A stretch of 64,000 nt of DNA from Clostridium_AD frigoriphilum (lineage in GTDB: Bacteria > Bacillota > Clostridia > Clostridiales > Clostridiaceae), in the NCBI RefSeq assembly GCF_036541405.1, contig NZ_JAZHFS010000006.1, positions 62,001 through 126,000 on the forward strand, written 5' to 3'. This document shows positions 25,705-35,019 of the stretch, one piece after another. Positions within the stretch are counted from its first letter, which is position 1. The number at the start of each line of letters is the position of its first letter. A program made the translations under genes and the position numbers. The notes beneath the pieces are model-generated. The model searched no databases and was not told the origin of the DNA. It saw only the letters and a program-made list of their open reading frames with translations.

Positions 25705-26334
25705 ATGAATGAACTATTATTTGAGGCAAGTAACCTTATATACAATACCAATCTAACTTACAATAATATAAAAATAAAAAAAGGCAAAATTAATTTTATT
25801 GTTGGAGAAAGCGGATCTGGGAAAAGCACATTTTTAAAGTTATTAAACCAATCTATTAATGGAGATTCTGGTGAATTATTATATAAAGGGCTTTCAATTG
25901 ACACATATGAACCCATTAATTTACGCCGCGAAGTAAGCCTAGTTTCTCAAGAACCTTTTCTTTTTAACGAGAGCATAATAGACAATTTCAAAACTTTTTA
26001 TTCATTAAGACAAAAAACTATGCCAAGCAGTGATTACATAGATTACATAACTCAGCTCTGTTGCGTAAATGTTTCTCTTAACCAACCTGCATATACCCTT
26101 TCTGGTGGAGAACGTCAACGAGTTTATATATCAATTTTTTTATCATTATGTCCAAAAGTTATATTACTAGATGAGCCAACATCAGCTTTAGATGAAATAA
26201 CTGGGCATAGGGTAATGAAAAATATAATAGATTTCTGCAAGACTAAAAATATTGAAATTGTAATTGTAAGCCACAATAAAACTATAGTTGAAGAATTTTG
26301 CGAAAATAAAATTGAAATAATTAAGGAGGTGTAA
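25705..26334 (+). CDS. fetA: ABC transporter ATPase, FetA-like
   Basis: This 209-residue nucleotide-binding protein has Walker A GESGSGKST, the Q-loop in VSLVSQEPF, the signature LSGGERQRVYI and Walker B KVILLDEPTSALDE, with the H-loop in IVIVSHNK. It overlaps functionally with the next gene, a UPF0014 permease; the pair corresponds to E. coli FetA/FetB (YbbL/YbbM), reported as an iron exporter that protects against oxidative stress. Its stop lies two bases before the fetB start, and the fetB ribosome site is inside its last codons, so translation is coupled. Confidence 0.88.
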   Translation: MNELLFEASNLIYNTNLTYNNIKIKKGKINFIVGESGSGKSTFLKLLNQSINGDSGELLYKGLSIDTYEPINLRREVSLVSQEPFLFNESIIDNFKTFYSLRQKTMPSSDYIDYITQLCCVNVSLNQPAYTLSGGERQRVYISIFLSLCPKVILLDEPTSALDEITGHRVMKNIIDFCKTKNIEIVIVSHNKTIVEEFCENKIEIIKEV

Positions 26335-26336
26335 TT

Positions 26337-27113
26337 ATGGAAGGTATTGTAAAACTAAGTATTTCCCACTTTCTACTTATTTATCTACTATTAATTATAG
26401 TACTTTTAATTATGAAAAAGTCAAAAGTTACTCAAACAAAACTTCTTTTAGTTGCTAGTTTAAGAATGACAATTCAGCTTATAATTGTTGGTTACATACT
26501 TCAATATGTCTTTAGTAATCCAAATCCCTTATTTACTGTTATTTTTTTAATAATTATGATAATATTTTCTATACATCGAGTAATTACAAGCAGAAAAGAC
26601 TTAAACAATAATTTTAAAATTGCAATTGGGATTTCTTTAACATTTTCTGGGCTTTTTGTTTTACTCTTCTTTGTCACAGTAGTTGTTGGTAAATCTATAT
26701 TTAACCCCCAATACACTATACCACTCGCTGGTATGATTATTGGTAACGCTATGACTGGAGTAAACATTGCAATAAAGACCTTCATGGATGATATAAGCAA
26801 AGAGAAGAATAAAATTAATACTTTGCTAAATTTAGGTGTTGAACCAAAAAATATATTGAAGCCATTTGCTAATAATGCTTTCGAAACAGCATTAATTCCT
26901 ACAATAAACTCAATGCTTGGAATGGGTATAATCTTTTTACCGGGAATGATGACAGGTCAAATGCTCTCTGGTACATTACCAACTACAGCAATTATGTACC
27001 AAATAGCCATTATGATTGCAATTTGTTGTTCTGTTTGTACAACCGTTTTTCTATCATTAAACTTAGGTTATAAATCTTTATACAATAATAAAAAACAATT
27101 TTTAGAAATTTGA
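26337..27113 (+). CDS. fetB: UPF0014 ABC permease, FetB-like
   Basis: This 258-residue membrane protein has about seven helices and the family motifs RMTIQLIIVGYILQYVF, PLAGMIIGNAMTGVNIA and LPGMMTGQMLSG. UPF0014 proteins form the membrane half of FetA/FetB exporters; export of iron is inferred from family knowledge. A perfect AAGGAGG precedes the ATG. The operon ends at the hairpin at 27141-27170. A putative metal resistance role would fit the cation-efflux gene elsewhere in the window, though the two are not linked. Confidence 0.9.
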   Translation: MEGIVKLSISHFLLIYLLLIIVLLIMKKSKVTQTKLLLVASLRMTIQLIIVGYILQYVFSNPNPLFTVIFLIIMIIFSIHRVITSRKDLNNNFKIAIGISLTFSGLFVLLFFVTVVVGKSIFNPQYTIPLAGMIIGNAMTGVNIAIKTFMDDISKEKNKINTLLNLGVEPKNILKPFANNAFETALIPTINSMLGMGIIFLPGMMTGQMLSGTLPTTAIMYQIAIMIAICCSVCTTVFLSLNLGYKSLYNNKKQFLEI

Positions 27114-27140
27114 TATACTATTTACTATTATTTGAATTAC

Positions 27141-27170
27141 AAAAGCTGCGAAATCAATTTCACAGCTTTT
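27141..27170. terminator. Bidirectional terminator between fetB and gnd
   Basis: AAAAGCTG and GAAAT on the left pair with ATTTC and CAGCTTTT on the right around a two-base apex with one mismatch. It lies between convergent genes and can serve both. Confidence 0.8.
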
Positions 27171-27251
27171 ATAATTTATTAGTCTAAGCTTTTTTGACCA
27201 CAGCTCTTCTCACAAGTATATAAATAAAACACATTGTTATTATGAATTTTA

Positions 27252-28670
27252 CTATTTCTTTGTTTCGCTTACCCATTCATGATGGAATATTCCTTCCTTA
27301 TCTACCCTTTCAAATGTATGAGCTCCAAAATAATCTCTCTGCGCCTGAAGCAAATTTGCGGGAAGATTTGCACTTCTATAACTGTCATAGTATGTTAAGG
27401 CACTTGAAAATGATGGTACTGGTACTCCCAAATTTACTGCTGTTGATATTACATATCGTAAGTCCTTTTGATAACTATTAATGATATTCTTAAAATATGA
27501 ATCTAACATTAAGTTGTTAAGATTTTCATCATTTTCATATGCTTCATTTATTTTGTTAAGGAATTGTGCACGTATTATACAACCCCCTCTAAATATTTTA
27601 GCTATTTTCCCATATTTAAGATTCCAATTATACTCTTTTGATGCAGCCCTCATAAGTGCAAATCCTTGCGCATATGAACATATTTTGCTTGTATAAAGGG
27701 CCCTTCTTACTGCTTCTATAAAATCTTTTTTATCCCCTTTAAATTTAACATCCGGTCCTTTTAAAAGACTACTTGCATAAATTCTTTCATCCTTTAATGA
27801 TGACATGCAGCGTGCAAAAACTGCCTCTGTGATTGAAGGTATAGGAACTGCAAGATCCAAAGCACTTTGACTAGTCCATTTTCCTGTTCCCTTCTGCCCT
27901 GCTTTATCAAGAATAATATCAACCATATACTCCCCAGTCTCATTATCCTTTTGGACAAATATTTCACTAGTTATTTCTATTAGATAACTATTAAGTTCCC
28001 CTTTGTTCCACTGCTCAAAAACGTCATGAATTTCATCGTTTGTAAGCCCTGCTACCCCTTTTAGGAGTGCATAAGCCTCACAAATGAGTTGCATATCCCC
28101 ATACTCTATACCATTGTGGACCATTTTCACATAATGTCCTGCCCCATTTGCTCCAATATAAGTGCAGCAAGCTTCTCCATCTACCTTTGCAGATATAGCC
28201 GTTAAGATAGGTTCAACTATTTTATAAGCATCAATTTCTCCCCCAGGCATAATTGCTGGTCCTTTTAAAGCTCCTTCCTCTCCACCTGAAACTCCGGTTC
28301 CTATAAATTTAAACCCTAACTCTTCAAGTTTTTTGCTCCTACGTATTGTATCCATAAAATACGAATTACCGCCATCAATTAATATATCACCCTTTGATAT
28401 ATAAGGTATTAATTTATCTATAGTTTCATCAACAGGTAATCCTGCTTTAATCATAATTAATATTTTTCTTGGAGTTTCTAAAGAATTTACGAATTCCTCA
28501 ATAGAATATGCACCCTTTATATTTTTCCCTTTTGCCTCTATTAAAAATTCATCTATGGTATTTCTATTCCTTGAATATACACAAACAGATATTCCTCTGC
28601 TCTCAACATTTAATGCCAGGTTTTTGCCCATGACAGCTATACCTAAAACTCCAAATTGTTGTTTTTTCAT
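27252..28670 (-). CDS. gnd: 6-phosphogluconate dehydrogenase, decarboxylating
   Basis: This 472-residue enzyme oxidises 6-phosphogluconate to ribulose 5-phosphate and CO2. The N-terminal Rossmann motif is GVLGIAVMGKNLALN. The substrate-binding segment is GVSGGEEGALKGPAIMPGG, and the catalytic lysine lies in GAGHYVKMVHNGIEYGDMQ. Length and C-terminal tail match the long (about 470) form. It is a single-gene unit with a strong AAGGAGGAG ribosome site and a large palindrome at 28708-28730 in its promoter region. It links to sugar-acid metabolism in general but is far from the hexuronate genes. Confidence 0.96.
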   Translation of the reverse strand: MKKQQFGVLGIAVMGKNLALNVESRGISVCVYSRNRNTIDEFLIEAKGKNIKGAYSIEEFVNSLETPRKILIMIKAGLPVDETIDKLIPYISKGDILIDGGNSYFMDTIRRSKKLEELGFKFIGTGVSGGEEGALKGPAIMPGGEIDAYKIVEPILTAISAKVDGEACCTYIGANGAGHYVKMVHNGIEYGDMQLICEAYALLKGVAGLTNDEIHDVFEQWNKGELNSYLIEITSEIFVQKDNETGEYMVDIILDKAGQKGTGKWTSQSALDLAVPIPSITEAVFARCMSSLKDERIYASSLLKGPDVKFKGDKKDFIEAVRRALYTSKICSYAQGFALMRAASKEYNWNLKYGKIAKIFRGGCIIRAQFLNKINEAYENDENLNNLMLDSYFKNIINSYQKDLRYVISTAVNLGVPVPSFSSALTYYDSYRSANLPANLLQAQRDYFGAHTFERVDKEGIFHHEWVSETKK

Positions 28671-28707
28671 TTAAAACTCCTCCTTATTAAAAATTCCTCT
28701 GTTCGAA

Positions 28708-28730
28708 TCATAGTATATATTATACTATGA
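28708..28730 (-). promoter_or_regulatory. Perfect palindrome upstream of gnd, likely operator
   Basis: TCATAGTATA and TATACTATGA form a perfect inverted repeat with a three-base centre, 38 bases upstream of the gnd start. Next to it are tandem copies of ATATGCC (28731-28750). The size and place suit a repressor operator; I do not recognise the regulator. Confidence 0.5.
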
Positions 28731-28858
28731 TATGCCATATGCCATATGTCATTCATCTTCTATTATAATATAATATACTATATAATAAACTATAAACAAA
28801 AACACATCATACCTTTTAAGTACAATGCGTTTATTTTAGTTACTATTATTATCTTAAT

Positions 28859-29686
28859 TTATTCTTTTAATATGTAATTGTTTATGGCATAAGCTATTCC
28901 AGACTCATTATTAGATTTAGTTATGTATTTTGCCGCAAGTTTTACATCCTCTACTGCATTTTCCATAGCTATAGGCATTCCTGCACATTTAAACATTTCT
29001 ATATCATTGTAATTATCTCCAAAAACCATAATTTCATCTAAGCTTACATTTGATTTTTTCGACAATATTTCTAAAGCTTTACCCTTAGAGATATCTGATG
29101 CCATAATATCTAAAAGCCCTGTTGCAGAACTTACTACTGTAAGATTATCATATTTTGAAAAGTGCTTTTGTAGTAATATAATGTCCTCATGTTTTTCACA
29201 AACTAACAAAACTTTAAAAGCATCTATATCATTAATATTTGCCATCACTTTATCATCTATATATTTTATAGGTATCTGTTCATCTTGTAATAAAATTTTA
29301 TTACGGTCCGCATATCTTTTGCCTACCCGATTGTTTTTAGTAGAATACACCAAATCAGCAGTGTATATAATAAACTCTATTTCACTGTTATTACAGTAAG
29401 TTGTAACCTCTTTTACAGCAATTTTATCCATTACCTTGGAATAGAGAACTTCACCTGTTTCAATATTCCTAACTAGTCCACCATTACAAGATATGACAGG
29501 TCCTTTTAAATTTAACTGCTTTATATAAGTCTTTACCATAAGATCCAGTCTTCCAGATGCAATAATTACTTCTACCCCCATCTTCTGGAGTTTTTTTAGT
29601 GCTACTTCATTATCCTTTGAAATAACATTATCTGAATTTAATAATGTTCCATCCATATCGCATACACACCATTTGTATTTAATCAT
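28859..29686 (-). CDS. HAD-superfamily Cof-type phosphatase
   Basis: This 275-residue hydrolase of the Cof subfamily (type IIB cap) has motif I CDMDGTLLNSDN, motif II VIIASGR, a conserved lysine in SKGKALEIL and motif IV VFGDNYNDIEMF. Such enzymes dephosphorylate sugar phosphates, FMN or other small molecules, and specificity cannot be predicted. It has its own AAGGAG ribosome site and stands between gnd and bioA with about 150-base gaps, so it is probably transcribed alone. Confidence 0.9.
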   Translation of the reverse strand: MIKYKWCVCDMDGTLLNSDNVISKDNEVALKKLQKMGVEVIIASGRLDLMVKTYIKQLNLKGPVISCNGGLVRNIETGEVLYSKVMDKIAVKEVTTYCNNSEIEFIIYTADLVYSTKNNRVGKRYADRNKILLQDEQIPIKYIDDKVMANINDIDAFKVLLVCEKHEDIILLQKHFSKYDNLTVVSSATGLLDIMASDISKGKALEILSKKSNVSLDEIMVFGDNYNDIEMFKCAGMPIAMENAVEDVKLAAKYITKSNNESGIAYAINNYILKE

Positions 29687-29836
29687 ATATACTTTCTCCT
29701 TTAGTACTTGCTAATATTTAAATGATATAAAAAATCATATTATATCTAATTATCTACCTTTATAGGTTTAATTTCAACATTAACTTTTTAATATTCATAA
29801 ATTCCATACCCTTTAAGTTTATTTTAATCCTCCTTA

Positions 29837-31192
29837 TCATTCTTTATTGAGATCAAAATATTTGGCTATACTTTCAAAACAAGTGTTCACCATAAATTCT
29901 ATCTCTTCTTTATTTATAATATACGGTGGAATAAAATAAAGTACATTTCCTATTGGTCTTAGTACTAATCCCTTTTTAAGAGCGATCTTGTAAATCTCAT
30001 ATCCTACTCTCATTCCCAATGGATAACTTTCTTTTGTCTCCCTATTTTTTACTATTTCAATAGCTGTTATCATCCCTATACTTCTTACCTCACCTACATG
30101 CTTTAAACTTTCTGCCTTTTCTAGCGTAAGTTTTTTTATAAGCTCACCTTTTTTTACGTTATTTTTTATAATATTGTCTTCCTCAAATATCTTTAAGTTC
30201 TCGAGCGCTATTGCACACCCCATGGCATTTCCTGAATAAGTATGACTATGTATAAATGTTTTTCGCTCTTTATAATCTCCATAAAAACAATCATAAATAT
30301 CATCTGTAGTCATAACTACTGACATAGGCATATATCCAGCCGAAATCCCTTTTGAGAGACACATAAAGTCTGGACTTATGTCAGCATGGTTACAAGCAAA
30401 CATTTTTCCAGTTCTACCAAAGCCCATTGCAATTTCGTCTGCAATAATGTGTATATCATATATATCACAAAAGTATCGGAGCTTCTTTAAATAAATTGGT
30501 GAATAAATCTTCATACCCGCAGCACCTTGAACCATAGGTTCAACTATTACTGCACTTATATCAATATGATTTTGAGTTAAGCACTTTTCCATATCCTCAA
30601 AACACTCTGCATTACAACTCTCCCTATTAAAACCATATTTACACCTATAACAATCTGGTCCTTGTACTCTAAATGTATCTAAAAGTAGAGGCTTGTATAC
30701 TTCATTAAACTCATCAATATCACAAACAGACAACGCGCCTAATGTCTCTCCATGATATGCATCGCTTAGTGCTACGAACCTTTTCTTTTTAGCATTTCCC
30801 TTTTGCATGTTATAGTGAAAACTCATCTTCAAAGCTATTTCTACCGCTGAGGATCCATTATCAGAAAAGAACACTTTTTTAAGTTTGTCTGGTGTTATAT
30901 CAACAAGCTTTTCCGCAAGTTCTATAGCCGGCTTGTTTGAGAAATTTGCAAATATAACATGTTCAATGTTATCTATCTGCTTTTTTATAGCCTCGTTAAT
31001 TCTCTTATTGCTATGTCCTAGAGTGTTTGTCCACCAAGATGATATACAATCTAAATATCTTTTTCCATCAATATCATAAAGCCAAACCCCTTCGCCTTTT
31101 TCAATAACTATTGGATTAAGTTCCTCATAATCCTTCATTTGTGAACATGGATGCCATATATATTTCAAATCCTTTTCTACATAACTATTCAT
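29837..31192 (-). CDS. bioA: Adenosylmethionine-8-amino-7-oxononanoate aminotransferase
   Basis: This 451-residue class III PLP aminotransferase makes 7,8-diaminononanoate in biotin synthesis. It begins KDLKYIWHPCSQMKDYEE, typical of BioA, then WWTNTLGHSN. The Schiff-base lysine is in MCLSKGISAGYMPMS and the aspartate in IIADEIAMGFGRTG. It follows bioD by 21 bases, with GAGGT before its ATG. bioB, bioF and the pimeloyl genes are not in this window, so the organism may import a precursor or keep them elsewhere. Confidence 0.95.
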   Translation of the reverse strand: MNSYVEKDLKYIWHPCSQMKDYEELNPIVIEKGEGVWLYDIDGKRYLDCISSWWTNTLGHSNKRINEAIKKQIDNIEHVIFANFSNKPAIELAEKLVDITPDKLKKVFFSDNGSSAVEIALKMSFHYNMQKGNAKKKRFVALSDAYHGETLGALSVCDIDEFNEVYKPLLLDTFRVQGPDCYRCKYGFNRESCNAECFEDMEKCLTQNHIDISAVIVEPMVQGAAGMKIYSPIYLKKLRYFCDIYDIHIIADEIAMGFGRTGKMFACNHADISPDFMCLSKGISAGYMPMSVVMTTDDIYDCFYGDYKERKTFIHSHTYSGNAMGCAIALENLKIFEEDNIIKNNVKKGELIKKLTLEKAESLKHVGEVRSIGMITAIEIVKNRETKESYPLGMRVGYEIYKIALKKGLVLRPIGNVLYFIPPYIINKEEIEFMVNTCFESIAKYFDLNKE

Positions 31193-31213
31193 TTATTTAC
31201 CTCACCCTTCACT

Positions 31214-31939
31214 TTATAATTGATCCATACATCCTTCTAAAGTCTTAATACTAAAAGCCTTTTCTGCATTAATTCTTATAGCTCGCATCATGTTCTCATT
31301 TAGGTTTACAATATGTTTAAGCTTGCCTATAACAGGCACTTTAGTAAGCTTTTCTATCATTTGAATATTGTCATTACAGATAAGATTATCTATATAATTA
31401 TTTATTATAATCCCTTTGATATTAATCCCTAATGATTTTATATATTCTACTGTAATTACCGTATGGTTAATTGTTCCCACACCAGCTCTTGCCACAATAA
31501 CAACACTCATATTTAAATCCTTTATAAGATTTTCAAGAGTATATATTCCTCTTTCATCATCTATTAATGGACATACTATTCCTCCACTACCTTCTGCAAT
31601 AACATAATCATATTTACCCTTTAAATAATTGTATTTTTGCCTTATTAAGTCTATTTGAATAGGCTTATTCTCGATTTTAGCTGCAAGATGAGGGGATACT
31701 GCATTCTTATAAACATAAGGCGTTATATTTTCATAAACTTCTTCCAAATTACTCACATCACAAGCAAGCTTAGTATCACCAGGAATAAATTCATTGCCTA
31801 CTTCAATAGCCCCACTAAGTGCTGCCTTAAAATAAGTAGCATTATATCCATTACTTCGCAGAACATGCATAATTCCAGCAGTTACAATAGTTTTTCCAAC
31901 ATCAGTATCTGTTCCAACTATAAATACTCCCTTAGACAT
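31214..31939 (-). CDS. bioD: Dethiobiotin synthetase
   Basis: This 241-residue ATP-dependent carboxylase forms the ureido ring of dethiobiotin. The P-loop is FIVGTDTDVGKTIVTAG, and the catalytic and substrate lysines and acidic loops (EGSGGIVCPL) agree with the family. It is the first gene of the bioD-bioA unit. GGAGG lies nine bases upstream of its ATG, inside a short upstream open frame. A BirA-type operator and promoter lie about 160 bases upstream. Confidence 0.95.
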   Translation of the reverse strand: MSKGVFIVGTDTDVGKTIVTAGIMHVLRSNGYNATYFKAALSGAIEVGNEFIPGDTKLACDVSNLEEVYENITPYVYKNAVSPHLAAKIENKPIQIDLIRQKYNYLKGKYDYVIAEGSGGIVCPLIDDERGIYTLENLIKDLNMSVVIVARAGVGTINHTVITVEYIKSLGINIKGIIINNYIDNLICNDNIQMIEKLTKVPVIGKLKHIVNLNENMMRAIRINAEKAFSIKTLEGCMDQL

Positions 31940-32003
31940 TTTTTCTAACCTCCAAATTTAACTCGTTTACCTTTTTCTCCATACTCTTAATAAATACTCT
32001 CAT
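31932..32003 (-). CDS. Possible 23-codon leader ORF overlapping bioD
   Basis: An ATG at 32003 stands six bases after GAGAGGGG, a strong ribosome site, and opens a 23-residue frame beginning MRVFIKSMEKKVNEL. The frame ends with a TAA eight bases inside bioD in a different frame. It resembles no known protein. If translated, it would couple ribosome flow to the bioD start; it may equally be chance. Confidence 0.3.
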   Translation of the reverse strand: MRVFIKSMEKKVNELNLEVRKNV

Positions 32004-32096
32004 ACAATACCCCTCTCTTGTAATTATTTTATCCGAGATATAAATTATAACTAATGTATAGATATATTCCTCATCAATACAATTGGTATATACTAT

Positions 32097-32125
32097 ATAA
32101 TAAAGCAATAGCTCTCAATTGTAAA
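32097..32125 (-). promoter_or_regulatory. Promoter of bioD-bioA, overlapping the BirA box
   Basis: The minus strand reads TTTACA, a 17-base spacer and TATTAT. The -35 is part of the right half of the BirA box, so repressor binding would directly exclude RNA polymerase. Start of transcription would be near 32090. Confidence 0.65.
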
Positions 32126-32159
32126 CTAATTTTATTAGTTTAGTTTACAATTGAGAGCT
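32110..32159 (-). promoter_or_regulatory. Biotin operator (BirA box) within a perfect inverted repeat
   Basis: Twenty-base arms, AGCTCTCAATTGTAAACTAA at 32110-32129 and its complement at 32140-32159, surround ten bases. Inside are TTGTAAAC and GTTTACAA separated by 16 bases, the BirA operator pattern. It lies just ahead of the bioD-bioA promoter. The long stem could also act as a second stop for clpB transcription. Confidence 0.8.
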
Positions 32160-32170
32160 GTTTTAAGTAT

Positions 32171-32216
32171 AAAAAATTCCTCAATCTTCATTTTTAATGT
32201 TTTCTAAAGATTGAGG
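32171..32216 (-). terminator. Terminator after clpB
   Basis: CCTCAATCTT at 32179-32188 pairs with AAGATTGAGG at 32207-32216, followed on the minus strand by AATTTTTT. It is 39 bases past the clpB stop. Confidence 0.82.
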
Positions 32217-32254
32217 CTTTCTATCTGATTTATAATTATATAGTTATCAAGATA

Positions 32255-34867
32255 TTATTTTATTGAGTTACTTATTTTTTCTATAACAATTTGATCATCT
32301 TTGGCATCTACACCAATGACAGAACCATCATTTATGTCTCCCTTAATAATCTTTTTGGAAATAGATGTTTCCAAGACATTTTCAATGTATCTCTTTAGTG
32401 GTCGTGCTCCATAGACTGGATCATACCCTTCATCTGCCATTAGCTTTTTAGCAGCCGTAGTTACTTTCATAGTTATATTTTTATCTTTGAGCCTATTTTG
32501 AATATCTGCAAGGAATATATCAACTATTCCTTCTATTTCCTTTGTTTCTAAAGGTTTAAATAATATAATATCATCCAACCTATTTAGAAATTCTGGTTTA
32601 AATTTAGACTTGAGCTCACTCATAACCCTATCACGAATGCTTTTCTCAATTCCGCCACTTTCTTTATTTTCTAAGAGATAGTCGCTTCCAATATTTGAAG
32701 TCATGATAATTATACAGTTTTTAAAATTAACTATCTTTCCCTGATTATCGGTTAATCTTCCATCGTCTAATATCTGAAGAAATATATTAAACACATCTTC
32801 GTGAGCTTTTTCTATTTCATCAAATAATACTACACTATAAGGTTTACGCCTAACAGCCTCAGTAAGCTGACCGCCCTCCTCGTAACCTACATAACCTGGT
32901 GGAGCTCCTATAAGTCTTGACACAGAATATTTCTCCATATACTCTGACATATCTATTCTTATTATATTCTCACTACTTTCAAATAGAATTTCGGCTAGTG
33001 TTTTAGCAAGCTGAGTTTTTCCGACACCAGTAGGTCCAAGAAATATGAATGAACCAATAGGTCTTTTAGGATCTTTCATGCCAGCTCTTGCCCTTATTAC
33101 TGCATTTGAAACAGCAGTTACAGCTTCCTTTTGACCAATTACTCTCTTTGTTAAATCATCTTCAAGTCTTAGGAGTTTTTCTCTTTCCCCTTCCTCGAGA
33201 TTTGTTACAGGTATACCCGTCCACTTTGATACTATCTGTGCTATTTCCTTTTCTGTTACCTCTTCTTTAAGCATAGCAGTTTCATTATTTTGATGAATAT
33301 CTGCTTCTTTCTCTTTTATCTGGGCTTCTAACTTTGGAATTACTCCATATTTAAGTTCTGCTACCTTATTTAGGTCATACTCTCTTTCGGATTTTTCTAT
33401 ATCGCCTCTAGAAACATCTAACTCTGCTTTTAAATTTCTAATTTCAACTATTTTAGATTTTTCTTTTTCATATTTTGCTGTCATTTCATTGTCTTTATCT
33501 TTTAAATTGCTTAACTCTTTCTCAAGTGTTATAAGTCTTTTCTTTGATGCATCATCCTTTTCTTTAGATAATGCCTTTTTCTCAATTTCTAATTGAAATA
33601 CCTTACGCTTAATCATATCCATTTCAGTTGGCATGCTATCAATATCAGTTCTTATCATTGCACAAGCTTCATCTATAAGATCAATTGCCTTATCTGGTAG
33701 AAATCTTGCTGTTATATATCTATCTGATAATTTTGCTGCTGCAACAATCGCAGAATCATGAATCCTTATGCCATGGTATATTTCAAATTTCTCTTTAAGA
33801 CCTCTAAGTATCGATACAGAATCTTCAACCGTAGGCTCTTCTATTGTTACTGGTTGAAATCTTCTCTCTAGAGCCTTATCTTTTTCTAGATACTTTCTGT
33901 ATTCATCAAAAGTAGTAGCTCCAATACAATGAAGACTTCCTCTTGCAAGTAATGGTTTTATCATATTTCCAGCATCCATAGAGCCCTCTGATTTACCTGC
34001 TCCAACAATGTTGTGAATTTCATCTATAAATAAAATTATTTTCCCTTCACTAGTTTCTACTTCTTTAAGAACTGCTTTGAGTCTTTCTTCAAATTCACCT
34101 TTAAATTTAGCACCAGCAATAAGAGCTCCCATGTCTAAAGAAAATATTATCTTATTCTTAAGACCTTCTGGTACATCTCCCTTTACAATTCTTTGAGCAA
34201 GTCCCTCAACTATAGCAGTTTTACCAACTCCGGGTTCTCCTATAAGCACTGGATTATTTTTAGTTCTTCTAGAAAGTATTCTTATAACCCTCCTAATTTC
34301 CTCATCACGTCCGATTACTGGATCCAATTTATGCTTTTTAGCTTGCTCTACAAGATTTGATCCATATTTCACTAATGCCTCATAAGTACCTTCTGGGTCA
34401 ACATTATCTACTCTTTGATTTCCACGAACGCTAGAGAGCACACTTAAAAAAGCATCTTTAGATATATTAAATTTTTTTAATATATCTACTATCTCTTTAG
34501 TTTTTACATCCATAAGTCCAAGCATCACATGCTCAACACTTATAAATGAATCTTTAAATTTTTTAGCTTCGTCTTCAGCGCGGACAAAAACCTCATCAAG
34601 TCTTCGCGTAGCGTACACAGAGCCACTATCAGCACCACTCCCTGTAACTTTGGGCATTATGCCAAGTTCATTTTTAATCTCATTATTTAAACTAGTTATA
34701 TCCACTCCCATTTTACTAAATATATTAGGAATGAGTCCATCCTCTTGAGCTATGAGTGCTGCAAATAAATGAATCGTATCTACCTGTTGGTGGTTATTTT
34801 TTACAGCCAATGATTGAGCCTCATTTAATGATTGTTGAACCTTTACCGTTAATTTTTCTACATCCAT
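32255..34867 (-). CDS. clpB: ATP-dependent disaggregase ClpB
   Basis: This 870-residue AAA+ chaperone works with DnaK to dissolve protein aggregates. It has a Clp_N double repeat (about 1-145), NBD1 with Walker A GEPGVGKTAIVEG near 208, a coiled-coil M domain (about 400-530) and NBD2 with GPTGVGKTQLAKT near 606 and RLIGAPPGYVGYEEGGQ. There is no ClpP-binding IGF loop, and length is standard for ClpB. I find no CIRCE or CtsR heptad site upstream. A TATAAT with a weak -35 lies near 34905. A repeat cluster at 34945-35019 stands further upstream. AGGGAGG precedes the start. Confidence 0.97.
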   Translation of the reverse strand: MDVEKLTVKVQQSLNEAQSLAVKNNHQQVDTIHLFAALIAQEDGLIPNIFSKMGVDITSLNNEIKNELGIMPKVTGSGADSGSVYATRRLDEVFVRAEDEAKKFKDSFISVEHVMLGLMDVKTKEIVDILKKFNISKDAFLSVLSSVRGNQRVDNVDPEGTYEALVKYGSNLVEQAKKHKLDPVIGRDEEIRRVIRILSRRTKNNPVLIGEPGVGKTAIVEGLAQRIVKGDVPEGLKNKIIFSLDMGALIAGAKFKGEFEERLKAVLKEVETSEGKIILFIDEIHNIVGAGKSEGSMDAGNMIKPLLARGSLHCIGATTFDEYRKYLEKDKALERRFQPVTIEEPTVEDSVSILRGLKEKFEIYHGIRIHDSAIVAAAKLSDRYITARFLPDKAIDLIDEACAMIRTDIDSMPTEMDMIKRKVFQLEIEKKALSKEKDDASKKRLITLEKELSNLKDKDNEMTAKYEKEKSKIVEIRNLKAELDVSRGDIEKSEREYDLNKVAELKYGVIPKLEAQIKEKEADIHQNNETAMLKEEVTEKEIAQIVSKWTGIPVTNLEEGEREKLLRLEDDLTKRVIGQKEAVTAVSNAVIRARAGMKDPKRPIGSFIFLGPTGVGKTQLAKTLAEILFESSENIIRIDMSEYMEKYSVSRLIGAPPGYVGYEEGGQLTEAVRRKPYSVVLFDEIEKAHEDVFNIFLQILDDGRLTDNQGKIVNFKNCIIIMTSNIGSDYLLENKESGGIEKSIRDRVMSELKSKFKPEFLNRLDDIILFKPLETKEIEGIVDIFLADIQNRLKDKNITMKVTTAAKKLMADEGYDPVYGARPLKRYIENVLETSISKKIIKGDINDGSVIGVDAKDDQIVIEKISNSIK

Positions 34868-34944
34868 GTATATAATCCTCCCTTTTTCATTAAACTATTA
34901 CCATATTATAGAATTTTTTTGTTATATTTTAAGGTATAAATTAA

Positions 34945-35019
34945 TCACCATAGTAACTTAATCATCTCCTTGGTCGATGTTATCATCTCCTGGGTCGATG
35001 CTTCAATTTACTATAGTGA
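34945..35019. repeat. Two 19-base direct repeats inside an inverted repeat
   Basis: ATCATCTCCTTGGTCGATG (34961-34979) and ATCATCTCCTGGGTCGATG (34982-35000) are 21 bases apart in phase. They are enclosed by TCACCATAGTAA (34945-34956) and TTACTATAGTGA (35008-35019), inverted with one mismatch. A third copy with 16 of 19 matches lies in the lacI leader at 45507-45525. The function is unknown; positions are upstream of clpB and downstream of the gene at 35086. Confidence 0.65.

Noticed and set aside
34961..35000. CRISPR-like array
   Set aside because: Only two repeat units of 19 bases with a two-base spacer, without cas genes; it is a short direct repeat.
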